DNA of 64,000 nucleotides from Macrococcus bovicus. Lineage in GTDB: Bacteria; Bacillota; Bacilli; Staphylococcales; Staphylococcaceae. Below the pieces are notes generated by a model, which was given only the letters and a program-made list of their open reading frames with translations, was not told the origin of the DNA and ran no database searches. Of this stretch, positions 8,246 through 15,546 are shown piece by piece. The position numbers were made by a program, and so were the translations under genes. Location of the stretch: the NCBI RefSeq assembly GCF_004359575.1, contig NZ_SCWF01000004.1, positions 1 to 64,000 of the forward strand. Reading direction: 5' to 3'. The stretch's first letter is position 1, and every line of letters starts with the position of its first letter.

Positions 8246-8611
8246 TTGAAAAAATCACTGCACAAACTGGAACTCGGCTACCTGCTGCCCGTCGCCTTTA
8301 TCGCGGCCTATGCAGACTTCAAGTGGGGAACGGTACTCGGTTACACCTTCTCGATCATCTATACCGTCGCGCTTGCATGCTTATTATTAGTTCAGAAGCG
8401 GGATATAGCCGTCATAAGAGGCAATATCATCTCGATGATTCTCTCAATCATTCTCTGCATCATCTTCATCAACGGCCAGGACAATGGCTACTTTAAACCA
8501 TTCGGGCCGACCGGATTTATGGTCTTTCTGACTGTTGTCTTCACGATTCTGCAGTTTGTCATTGGGAAAATAGTGGCGAAGGTGAGGCGGAACAATGATC
8601 AGACGACCTAA
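8246..8611 (+). CDS. Small membrane protein, unknown
   Basis: About 121 residues with four hydrophobic segments and a basic C-terminal tail (KIVAKVRRNNDQTT). The frame opens at GTG 8219, but the AAGGGG site at 8233-8238 places initiation at TTG 8246, giving LKKSLHKLELGYLL at the N terminus. Its 3' end overlaps the next gene by 17 nt, so the two are probably translationally coupled. Function unknown. Confidence 0.6.
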   Translation: MKKSLHKLELGYLLPVAFIAAYADFKWGTVLGYTFSIIYTVALACLLLVQKRDIAVIRGNIISMILSIILCIIFINGQDNGYFKPFGPTGFMVFLTVVFTILQFVIGKIVAKVRRNNDQTT

Positions 8612-9077
8612 TATAACGGACCGACAAATCATCAATGAAATGACCGCCGGGACGTTCAGCTATAACGGAATCAAATACGGCTCTACTTATGCGGAAGTAA
8701 TGAATGAACTCGGATCAGGCGAACATGACTTGAGTTACGACTACCCCGAGGCATTTGGCTGTGAATATGGCACGACAGAACAACCCGTGACCTTCAGTTT
8801 TGTCGGCAAAAAAGAATGGCACAGAGATGACTTCTTCATTCTGTCTATTGATTATAATCATCTTGAATCACTCAACTATGATAGAACAACAATCCGGAAA
8901 TTATGGGGCCCACCACACCAGACATCCACAGAAAAGCCTGATTGGGATGATGACGGTGAGTTCACGACCTATCGCGATGACTACGGCTATGCACACTTTC
9001 ACTTTAATCAAGATAAGCAACTGTTTGCCATCTCCTATTACGATGACAATGTACAGAAGGAATGGGCAGATGATTAG
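8595..9077 (+). CDS. SmpA/DUF4309-like domain protein without signal peptide
   Basis: 160 residues and no signal sequence. Residues 20-150 repeat the plan seen in the exported proteins at 2240 and 3564: Y-N-G-I-K-Y-G-S-T-Y-A-E-V-M-N-E-L-G, a DYPEAFGCEYG strand pair, then D-R-T-T-I-R-K-L-W-G-P-P and a final aromatic-rich strand YAHFHFNQ. RBS GGTGAGGCGG lies within the preceding gene. Because it lacks a signal peptide it should be cytoplasmic, unlike its two relatives. Role unknown. Confidence 0.65.
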   Translation: MIRRPNITDRQIINEMTAGTFSYNGIKYGSTYAEVMNELGSGEHDLSYDYPEAFGCEYGTTEQPVTFSFVGKKEWHRDDFFILSIDYNHLESLNYDRTTIRKLWGPPHQTSTEKPDWDDDGEFTTYRDDYGYAHFHFNQDKQLFAISYYDDNVQKEWADD

Positions 9078-9112
9078 AGAATGAAATTAATATGGATAAA
9101 CGGGGGATAGGT

Positions 9113-9805
9113 ATGCTGACAGAAGCGCAGAAAATGTTCAGACTGAATGAAGTAAACCGGGTAATAGCAGCAGAAGTTCAGTTATGTGCAGATGACTATT
9201 TAGATCCTGATTTCGTCATTGCTTTTCAAAATATGCCTGATCAAGATCACGAGTTCTTCCATGATGAACTGGAGAATTTCAGTTATTTACTGGATACCTA
9301 TGCGGGTAGTGACATGGCAGAACATATAGGACAGGGTCAGCAATATATTCTGAACACAGCAGAAGCCACTACAATCTATCAACAGCTAGTACTGGGTGAA
9401 TCTGAAATGAATTATGATTTCATCATTCTGGAAAGCAGAAGGAGTGACGGTGTCTTCCATACGTTGGCCATATACCGACCGAAGGAACAGCGATTGAGTA
9501 TAGTCAAGGACAGCTCGTATTATCAACATCTGAGTGAAGTATATGCTACTGGCAATAAGACATTTACGATTGAGACTATCTCCCACATGATTGGCTGGGA
9601 GATGGTCAGAAGGGACATCGACCTCAACATCCCATTAACCTATATGCCAGCATTACAGTTAGAAGGCACATCTAAAGAAATGCCGCGTAAGCAGTTAGCA
9701 GAAAGAATCTATCAACACTTGCATAGTGAAGCAGTTGTCGTTAAGGTGATGGGTGAAGAGCTGTTGACGGTATTTGTCATAAAGGAGAGGGCTTTTGATG
9801 AATAG
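9113..9805 (+). CDS. Hypothetical protein, unrecognised
   Basis: About 230 residues, acidic in the N-terminal half, soluble, with no motif I recognise. The frame opens at ATG 9092, but GGGGGAT at 9102-9107 places the start at ATG 9113 (MLTEAQKMFRLN). Notable stretches are YDFIILESRR followed by HTLAIYRPKEQRLSIV, which looks like consecutive beta strands. It overlaps the next gene by 8 nt, and both precede the KAP NTPase with small gaps, so the three may be one transcription unit. Confidence 0.55.
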   Translation: MLTEAQKMFRLNEVNRVIAAEVQLCADDYLDPDFVIAFQNMPDQDHEFFHDELENFSYLLDTYAGSDMAEHIGQGQQYILNTAEATTIYQQLVLGESEMNYDFIILESRRSDGVFHTLAIYRPKEQRLSIVKDSSYYQHLSEVYATGNKTFTIETISHMIGWEMVRRDIDLNIPLTYMPALQLEGTSKEMPRKQLAERIYQHLHSEAVVVKVMGEELLTVFVIKERAFDE

Positions 9806-10181
9806 AGAGCTGATTGAAAAGTACAGAACGATGGATAGAAGAGGGCCGGAGTGGCTGGAAGTAAGTGAACAGATATTTAAGACGCTGCTGCACGACTTTA
9901 AGACACGAAATCGTTTAGATGAAAAAGGACGATTCATAGTAGGCGGGGAAAATAATAGAGAGAAGAAATATGTTGCCACTATAAATCGTGATGAGACCTT
10001 GGATATTGAAGAATGTTTCTTTGATGGTGAACGACCGGAAGAAGGAATCGACTTCTCACTTAGAGAGGTAGTGGATATTGTTATGCTGGAACTTCTTATA
10101 CCACAAAAGAATAGAGAATTTGAACAACTGATTATTTTATCTTCAGAAGAATTGCAGGAAGTAGCGATGTTTGAGCTTTAA
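9798..10181 (+). CDS. Hypothetical protein, unrecognised
   Basis: A 127-residue, highly charged soluble protein. ATG 9798 is preceded by AAGGAGAGG at 9782-9790, inside the end of the upstream gene. It carries REKKYVATINRDETLDIEECFFD and a C-terminal helix FEQLIILSSEELQEVAMFEL. No family recognised. The KAP gene starts 38 bp after it without an obvious terminator, and no strong promoter is seen between them. Confidence 0.55.
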   Translation: MNRELIEKYRTMDRRGPEWLEVSEQIFKTLLHDFKTRNRLDEKGRFIVGGENNREKKYVATINRDETLDIEECFFDGERPEEGIDFSLREVVDIVMLELLIPQKNREFEQLIILSSEELQEVAMFEL

Positions 10182-10219
10182 ATATGTCAAAATCATGATT
10201 AAAAAGGGGATATTCAATA

Positions 10220-12088
10220 ATGAAAAATGGTATTCATGATTTACCTATTAATGATCATAATGAAGATACATTCGGTGTTGATTCTTATGTGACTGCATTA
10301 AGCAATTTTATTGCTGAAAGTGAAACGCCTATCACTATTGCTTTACAAGGCGGTTGGGGAACAGGTAAAACTTCTTTCATTAACTTAACAATGAAAAAAC
10401 TGGAAAAAATGAATGAAGAGAATGCCTCTGCAAATAATTTTATTCCAGTTACATTTAATACGTGGCAATACTCTCAGTTTAATTTACAAGAAAACCTGGG
10501 AATCTCATTTTTAAGTTATATGATTGATAAACTATCGGATAATGCACTAGATATGGATGAAATCATTCAAAAAGCAAAAGAAGTTGTAGCTGCTATTTCC
10601 TTGATTGGCTTAAATGTAGCATTGGCTAAAGTTGGAACACAGTATAATCCGAAAGAGAAAGGTGAAAAACTGATTGATCCTGCTAAAGCGATTGAAGAAC
10701 TTAAAAAAAATCTTACCGAAATTGTAGAAAAAAGATTACAAGCCAAAGGAGAAAATTCCAGGTTAGTTATATTCATTGATGATTTAGATCGTCTTAATCC
10801 AGTCGTAACAGTCAGTCTTCTAGAAATTATTAAGTTGTTTTTAGATATTAAAGGATGTATATTCGTCCTTGCTGTAGATAATAAGGTGATTCAACAAGGC
10901 ATAGTGGCATCTAAAAATACATCTAAAGAAAAAACGAAAAGTTTCTTAGATAAAATGATACAAGTTCCGTTTAAACTACCTATTGAGCATTACAATTATT
11001 TATCATTTCTAAGCTCTAATATCGACTGGTTCACAATAGACGAAATTGATACAAACGTTCCAATTGGCAGTCTGGAAAATTTAATACGTTATAGTGTAAG
11101 AAATAACCCACGTGGCATAAAACGGTTAATCAACAATTATCTTTTAAATAGACAAATTAATGCTCTTCTTAATGGAAGTTCAATCTCTTCTGAAAGAAAA
11201 TTAACTTATAACGATATTAAAGAAGAAATATTATTACTATCAGTTATCTGTATGCAGCTATCGTTTCAACCTTTGTATATAACACTAATCAATGCACAAA
11301 CCTACGATGAAGTGTTTCATTTATTGAATCTTAAAGATGTTAAAGATGACGAAACGTACAAAACTTACTTGCTTTCTAAATTAGTAAATAATAAACTTGC
11401 AGATTTATATGAGGAAGATTACAAAGATGATTTAGGAAGATATATTGTCTTTTTGGAGTTACTTACTACTCTGTTAAAAGATTTGTATATAAAGGACGGA
11501 GACGGGAAAATGAACTCAGAAGAGGTGGTAGCAGAGTTCATGAAAATTATGAAAAGAGCTCAATTAACTAGTGGAACGGATGGAGAGACTAATTATATTA
11601 AACGTGAAGGCACAGGAGAAAAAGAACAGATTAATATCTCTGAGTTTATTGAACATAAAAATCAATACATGCAGGATTATAAGCTAGACAGAAATCCTAT
11701 TATTTATAGAAAAAGCGGTAATGATGGACAAAAAACTCTTCTAAATCCTATGCAGCCGATGAAAGCATTTAAAGTGATTGTCGAAGATTTGTTCGCAGAT
11801 CAACAAAAATTTGAAGAACTTAAAAATGAAGAGAAGTTTCAAAATTCTACAGAGTTATCTGCAAACTTAAAATTAGGATATTATTATGGACCGAAAGAAG
11901 AAAATCATAAGAAAACAAGACAAGTTATACTCAATATACCAGGTGAGGACAATATTTTGGCTTTAGGCCATCATCTGGGAGGCTATGAGTCAATTTATAC
12001 ATTATATAAGATTTTGTCGGAATTCGGAATAAAGTACGATCCTTCAAATATACAAATCATAATCGAAAAAGTGAAGAAATTAGATTAA
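10220..12088 (+). CDS. KAP-family P-loop NTPase
   Basis: A 622-residue KAP NTPase. Walker A is GGWGTGKTS (residues 44-52), the WGTGKT form typical of KAP. Walker B is VIFIDDLDRLNP (about 181-192), followed by VLAVDNKVI and the sensor helix RNNPRGIKRLINNYLL (about 294-309). KAP proteins often insert membrane helices between Walker A and B. Here only one weak hydrophobic stretch (VVAAISLIGLNVALA, about 122-136) is seen, so it may be soluble or only peripherally membrane-bound. KAP NTPases include phage-exclusion proteins such as T7 PifA's target system and many defence-island genes; a defence role is inferred from context. RBS AAAGGGG lies about 11 nt upstream. A+T-rich codon use suggests acquisition. 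Confidence 0.88.
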   Translation: MKNGIHDLPINDHNEDTFGVDSYVTALSNFIAESETPITIALQGGWGTGKTSFINLTMKKLEKMNEENASANNFIPVTFNTWQYSQFNLQENLGISFLSYMIDKLSDNALDMDEIIQKAKEVVAAISLIGLNVALAKVGTQYNPKEKGEKLIDPAKAIEELKKNLTEIVEKRLQAKGENSRLVIFIDDLDRLNPVVTVSLLEIIKLFLDIKGCIFVLAVDNKVIQQGIVASKNTSKEKTKSFLDKMIQVPFKLPIEHYNYLSFLSSNIDWFTIDEIDTNVPIGSLENLIRYSVRNNPRGIKRLINNYLLNRQINALLNGSSISSERKLTYNDIKEEILLLSVICMQLSFQPLYITLINAQTYDEVFHLLNLKDVKDDETYKTYLLSKLVNNKLADLYEEDYKDDLGRYIVFLELLTTLLKDLYIKDGDGKMNSEEVVAEFMKIMKRAQLTSGTDGETNYIKREGTGEKEQINISEFIEHKNQYMQDYKLDRNPIIYRKSGNDGQKTLLNPMQPMKAFKVIVEDLFADQQKFEELKNEEKFQNSTELSANLKLGYYYGPKEENHKKTRQVILNIPGEDNILALGHHLGGYESIYTLYKILSEFGIKYDPSNIQIIIEKVKKLD

Positions 12089-12140
12089 GAAAGAGAATAG
12101 GATAAGATTTAAAATACTTAATATTTTCTTATTATTGTTT

Positions 12141-12182
12141 TAAATAAAATCCCCGTGCTAAAAGCAACGGGGATTTTATTTG
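12141..12182. terminator. Terminator after the KAP gene
   Basis: AAATAAAATCCCCGT pairs with ACGGGGATTTTATTT around GCTAAAAGCA. The stem is strong, and T-rich sequence on both sides means it could act in both directions. It insulates the KAP unit from the next promoter. Confidence 0.9.
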
Positions 12183-12198
12183 GTTTTATTTAACCAAA
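12179..12198. promoter_or_regulatory. Upstream operator candidate, GGTT-N6-AACC
   Basis: TTTGGTT-TTATTT-AACCAAA is a perfect inverted repeat with 7-bp arms, ending 4 bp before the -35 box at 12203. Its core matches the second site at 12245-12258. Confidence 0.6.
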
Positions 12199-12202
12199 TA
12201 TA

Positions 12203-12231
12203 TTGACGTTTCCAACATTTTGTATTATATT
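12203..12231 (+). promoter_or_regulatory. Promoter of the methyltransferase/partner pair
   Basis: TTGACG (12203-12208), 17-bp spacer, TATATT (12226-12231). Predicted transcription start is near 12238, 39 nt before the TTG start codon. Confidence 0.75.
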
Positions 12232-12244
12232 AAGAATAACAAAA

Positions 12245-12258
12245 GGTTAAATATAACC
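12245..12258. promoter_or_regulatory. Downstream operator candidate, GGTT-N6-AACC
   Basis: GGTTAAATATAACC has perfect 5-bp arms and lies just after the predicted start site, before the RBS. Its centre is 63 bp from the centre of the upstream copy, about six helical turns, so one protein could bridge both sites across the promoter. Confidence 0.6.
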
Positions 12259-12276
12259 AAAAAGGGAGTGTCGAGC

Positions 12277-13920
12277 TTGGATTTACTAAAAAAGGCATGG
12301 TCAGTTATGGACGCTTTAAGAGGAAGTATCAGAATCAGTTCACTGGATGTGATCAATATTTATGAAGAGTGGCTGGAGACAGGACGTTTTAATCTATCTG
12401 TTCTGAATCTGAAAGAGTCAGTAGATTTAAATGAACTGGAATCTCTTCTTGAACAATTATCAGAAGATGAACTCATCCAGTTCTTCTATATGATTAATCA
12501 GCATGACCGCACGCATGAACTGTTCGAGTTTGATGAGGGTGAGAAGCTGGCGCTTGAGATATTCAAGCATTATGCCGAGACGAGTGGCACTGTTCTAGAT
12601 ATTGCATCAGGCTCCGGTCACTTTATCAGACAGCTGCATGAAGCGGGAATCGGTTCTGACTATCACGGTGAGGAACTCAATCCTAACGCCATCAAAATTG
12701 CGGAAGTCCTGTCACGACTAAGCGGAGTGAAGAAGCTCGATATCAAAGAGACCGATTCGCTCATTCACTGGAGTAAGGATAAGTATGACATGGTCTACTG
12801 CAACATGCCGTTTCTCGGTAATGTGAGACAGGAGATACGCCGGCAGCTGGCAGAGAATCCTGAATACAAGCTCGACAAGATTGCGATATCCGACTGGATC
12901 TTCACTTTGCGAGTCTATGCCGCACTGAAAGAAGACGGTGTCGGCATCAGTATCGTGAGAGGCGCTGCGCTGAACGCAATCCGGGACAAGGAAGTGCGCA
13001 AGTGGCTCGTGGACCGTAAGTGTCTGAAAGCGGTTATTCAGCTGCCGTCTGATTTGATGAACTATACAGCGATTCCGACCTATATGCTGATTCTGACGAA
13101 GACAGAGAACGATAAAATTCGCTTTATTGATGCAAGCGGGGAATATGTGACCGGTGCGACGAGACAGAAGAACACATTCACTGAAGATAATATCGGGCGT
13201 ATCATGACAGACCTTCAGTCAGGTTCAGAACGGACTACTGACGTTACGGAGTCTGACCTCGAAAAAGTGGAATATAATCTCCATCCACTCGTCCATCTGA
13301 AGAATGCCGAGAATCATCTGATTAACCCGGTTCCACTCAAAGAACTGACGACACAGCTGTTAAGAGGTCGTGACATCAATAAGCAGACGCTTGATGCGGA
13401 TAAAGATAAAGACAAGGCAGGCTACCTATTGAACCTGAGTGACCTGGATGATATTTATATCGATGACATCAAGCAGCCGATCAGTCAGGAACTGCTGGAT
13501 GCCAACCAGAAGATGCTCGTCAAAGAGAATGATCTCGTCATCACAAGCCGCGGCTCCAAGATTAAAGTGGCCATTATTGATAAAGCGACAGCAGATAAAC
13601 AAGTGATTGTCAGCTCGAATATCACCATCATCCGACCGGATACCGGCAAAGTAGACCCACACTATCTACTCGCCTATATGAACAGTGAGATTGGCCATAA
13701 CATGATAGAACGGATGAATACAGGTAGTGTCATTTTCACTTTCACGAACAAGAAGCTTGCAGAATACCTGGTGCCAGTGCTTTCAGAGGAAGAGATGAAC
13801 TTGATTGCTGATGAAATGAAGATAGAACTGGCCGATTATAAGCGTATGCAGAGGAGTATCAAGCGCTTTAAGGAGAAACTGCCGACTATCTTCAATAAAT
13901 TCGATAAGGAGGACTACTGA
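12277..13920 (+). CDS. N6-adenine DNA methyltransferase fused to a specificity (HsdS-like) domain
   Basis: 547 residues. The N-terminal 90 residues are helical. The methyltransferase core has the SAM motif VLDIASGSGHF (about 105-115) and motif IV CNMPF (about 174), a variant of NPPF. It then has the HsdM-like AVIQLPSDLMNYTAIPTYMLILTK stretch, split here around a Pro. Residues about 365-547 resemble a single target-recognition half of HsdS: a LLRGRDI start, ENDLVITSRGSK, HYLLAYMNSEIG, GSVIFTFTNKKL, and a terminal helix. This is a gamma-class M-S fusion without a nuclease. The frame opens at TTG 12220, but AAAGGGAG at 12261-12268 supports TTG 12277. G+C and codons are host-like, unlike both neighbours. 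It shares 1 nt with the next gene. No HsdR is present nearby. Confidence 0.85.
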   Translation: MDLLKKAWSVMDALRGSIRISSLDVINIYEEWLETGRFNLSVLNLKESVDLNELESLLEQLSEDELIQFFYMINQHDRTHELFEFDEGEKLALEIFKHYAETSGTVLDIASGSGHFIRQLHEAGIGSDYHGEELNPNAIKIAEVLSRLSGVKKLDIKETDSLIHWSKDKYDMVYCNMPFLGNVRQEIRRQLAENPEYKLDKIAISDWIFTLRVYAALKEDGVGISIVRGAALNAIRDKEVRKWLVDRKCLKAVIQLPSDLMNYTAIPTYMLILTKTENDKIRFIDASGEYVTGATRQKNTFTEDNIGRIMTDLQSGSERTTDVTESDLEKVEYNLHPLVHLKNAENHLINPVPLKELTTQLLRGRDINKQTLDADKDKDKAGYLLNLSDLDDIYIDDIKQPISQELLDANQKMLVKENDLVITSRGSKIKVAIIDKATADKQVIVSSNITIIRPDTGKVDPHYLLAYMNSEIGHNMIERMNTGSVIFTFTNKKLAEYLVPVLSEEEMNLIADEMKIELADYKRMQRSIKRFKEKLPTIFNKFDKEDY

Positions 13921-14450
13921 TGCAGATGGATTACGATATGCTGATGAATATGCTGGAAGGACTGTTTGAGAGAATCAAGCAGGAAGCGATTATGGAGAAC
14001 AGAACGGGTAATATTGAGACGTTCAAAGTGAAGTATGGTATAAAGTCAGAGGAAAAAAGAGCCTTCAGCTTTAATGAGAAAGCGAAGATTCTGATCATCG
14101 GACTGAACAATGCCACCATCAAGACAAAAGATCTTGATGGTATCTTCAAGGCGGCGAGCATACCGGGCCAGTTTGAAGTCATCTCATACGATGAAGCGAC
14201 TAACTTTGACCTGAGAGCCCTAGAATATACTACAGCATATTCAGACATCTTCATCGGTACAGTGCCACATTCCATGAAAGGGATGGAAGGCAGCAGCAGT
14301 GGCCTGAAGAAACTGGAGGACGGCTCAGAACATATCTATCCTAAAGTCCATATCATGCGAAAAGGCAACCAGGAACTCGGCATCAACAAGACCAATCTGA
14401 AAACAGCGATTCAGCAGTCAGCGCTGATGGAGCTGATGCGGGCAGGTTAA
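13920..14450 (+). CDS. Unknown partner protein of the methyltransferase
   Basis: 176 residues, soluble. An N-terminal helix (about 1-25) leads to a Rossmann-like core: KAKILIIGLNN (about 56-66), a helix, FEVISYDEA, then SDIFIGTVPHSMKGMEG (about 110-127) and a basic segment HIMRKGNQ. The tail ALMELMRAG is helical. The start ATG shares its A with the TGA stop of the methyltransferase gene and has AAGGAGG 7 nt upstream, so the two proteins are tightly coupled and probably act together. I recognise no family. The strand-Gly-Asn and GTVPHS loop look like a ligand site. Possibilities include a nucleotide sensor, a regulator of the methyltransferase, or an effector. Confidence 0.7.
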   Translation: MQMDYDMLMNMLEGLFERIKQEAIMENRTGNIETFKVKYGIKSEEKRAFSFNEKAKILIIGLNNATIKTKDLDGIFKAASIPGQFEVISYDEATNFDLRALEYTTAYSDIFIGTVPHSMKGMEGSSSGLKKLEDGSEHIYPKVHIMRKGNQELGINKTNLKTAIQQSALMELMRAG

Positions 14451-14691
14451 AGTTTAATAAGATAACTATTAGATATTATATATGATGATAGTTGAAAAAT
14501 TATAATATAAAATTATATTAATTATAGAATTATGGGGCAACAAATAAAAGTTAAGATAACAAAAATGCTTTTAAAAAAATGGAAAAAATCTAAGCGAAAA
14601 TTTAAATTCAAGCAATTATTATATAATTCTTTAATAACTAAATAATAACACTTAAATATTTTATTATAGTGAAATAGAAGGAGATAAAAAT
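14451..14691. other. A+T-rich junction between host-like and foreign-like blocks
   Basis: This 241-bp gap is almost all A/T and holds no gene. Base composition changes abruptly within it. A plausible -10-like TATAGT lies near 14665, and GAAGGAG precedes the next gene, but I see no clear -35 box, repeat or site-specific junction. Confidence 0.5.
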
Positions 14692-15546
14692 ATGCAGCAG
14701 CTAAGTTTTGATTATGAATCTAATACCGATATATTAAATACAATACTTGAAGGAGACACAATAGAAAAAATGAAACTAATAGAAGATAAATCTATTGATT
14801 TCATTTTGGTCGATTTACCTTATGGAACAACACAAAATAAATGGGATTCAGTTATACCATTAGATGATTTATGGAAAGAATATCATAGGATTATAAAGGA
14901 TAATGGTGTAATGGCATTTACTGCAAGCGGTCTGTTTTCAGCACAATTAATGTTATCAAATATAAAAGAGTATAAGTATAAATATATATGGGTGAAATCA
15001 AAAGCTACTAATTTTCTGAATGCAAAAAAACAACCATTGAGAAAGTTTGAAGAGGTATTAATATTTTATAAAAAACAACCAACATATCATCCACAAATGT
15101 TAGAAGGAGAAGCATATAATAAAGGTATCAGAAAAGATCAACTAACAGGGAGTTATGGGAAATTTTCAGCATCGCATGTGCAAAGCACAGGAGAAAGGTA
15201 TCCCACGGATATTTTGTATTTTAAAACCGCAGAGGCAGAAGGTGAAGTAATTCATCCTACTCAAAAACCAGTTGCTCTGGGGCAATTTTTAATTAAAACT
15301 TACACGAATCCAGGAGATACTGTACTTGATAACACGTCAGGAAGCGGAGCATTTTTAGTAGCTGCTTTAAAAGAAGGAAGAAACTTTATCGGTATTGAAA
15401 AGAATGAATTTAGTGAACTATTTAAGAAAGAAACTATTAATTATATTGAAAAATCGGAAGCACGTCTTTTAAATGAGTTTAATAATTTAGATGAGTTTCA
15501 TAAAAAATATATTTCTAAGACAGGGTTGTTTAGGGGGAAGGTTTAA
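14692..15546 (+). CDS. Site-specific DNA methyltransferase, beta class (N6-adenine or N4-cytosine)
   Basis: 284 residues. Motif order is permuted: catalytic motif IV VDLPYGTTQNKWD comes first (about 40-52) and SAM motif I TVLDNTSGSGAF comes near the C terminus (about 209-220), after HPTQKPVALGQFLIKTY (motif X-like). This is the beta-class arrangement found in many type II and phage methyltransferases. The target is not predictable by eye. RBS GAAGGAG is 9 nt before ATG. It ends TAATG, sharing 1 nt with the restriction-modification gene downstream, and should protect sites cut by that partner. A+T-rich codons. Confidence 0.92.
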   Translation: MQQLSFDYESNTDILNTILEGDTIEKMKLIEDKSIDFILVDLPYGTTQNKWDSVIPLDDLWKEYHRIIKDNGVMAFTASGLFSAQLMLSNIKEYKYKYIWVKSKATNFLNAKKQPLRKFEEVLIFYKKQPTYHPQMLEGEAYNKGIRKDQLTGSYGKFSASHVQSTGERYPTDILYFKTAEAEGEVIHPTQKPVALGQFLIKTYTNPGDTVLDNTSGSGAFLVAALKEGRNFIGIEKNEFSELFKKETINYIEKSEARLLNEFNNLDEFHKKYISKTGLFRGKV

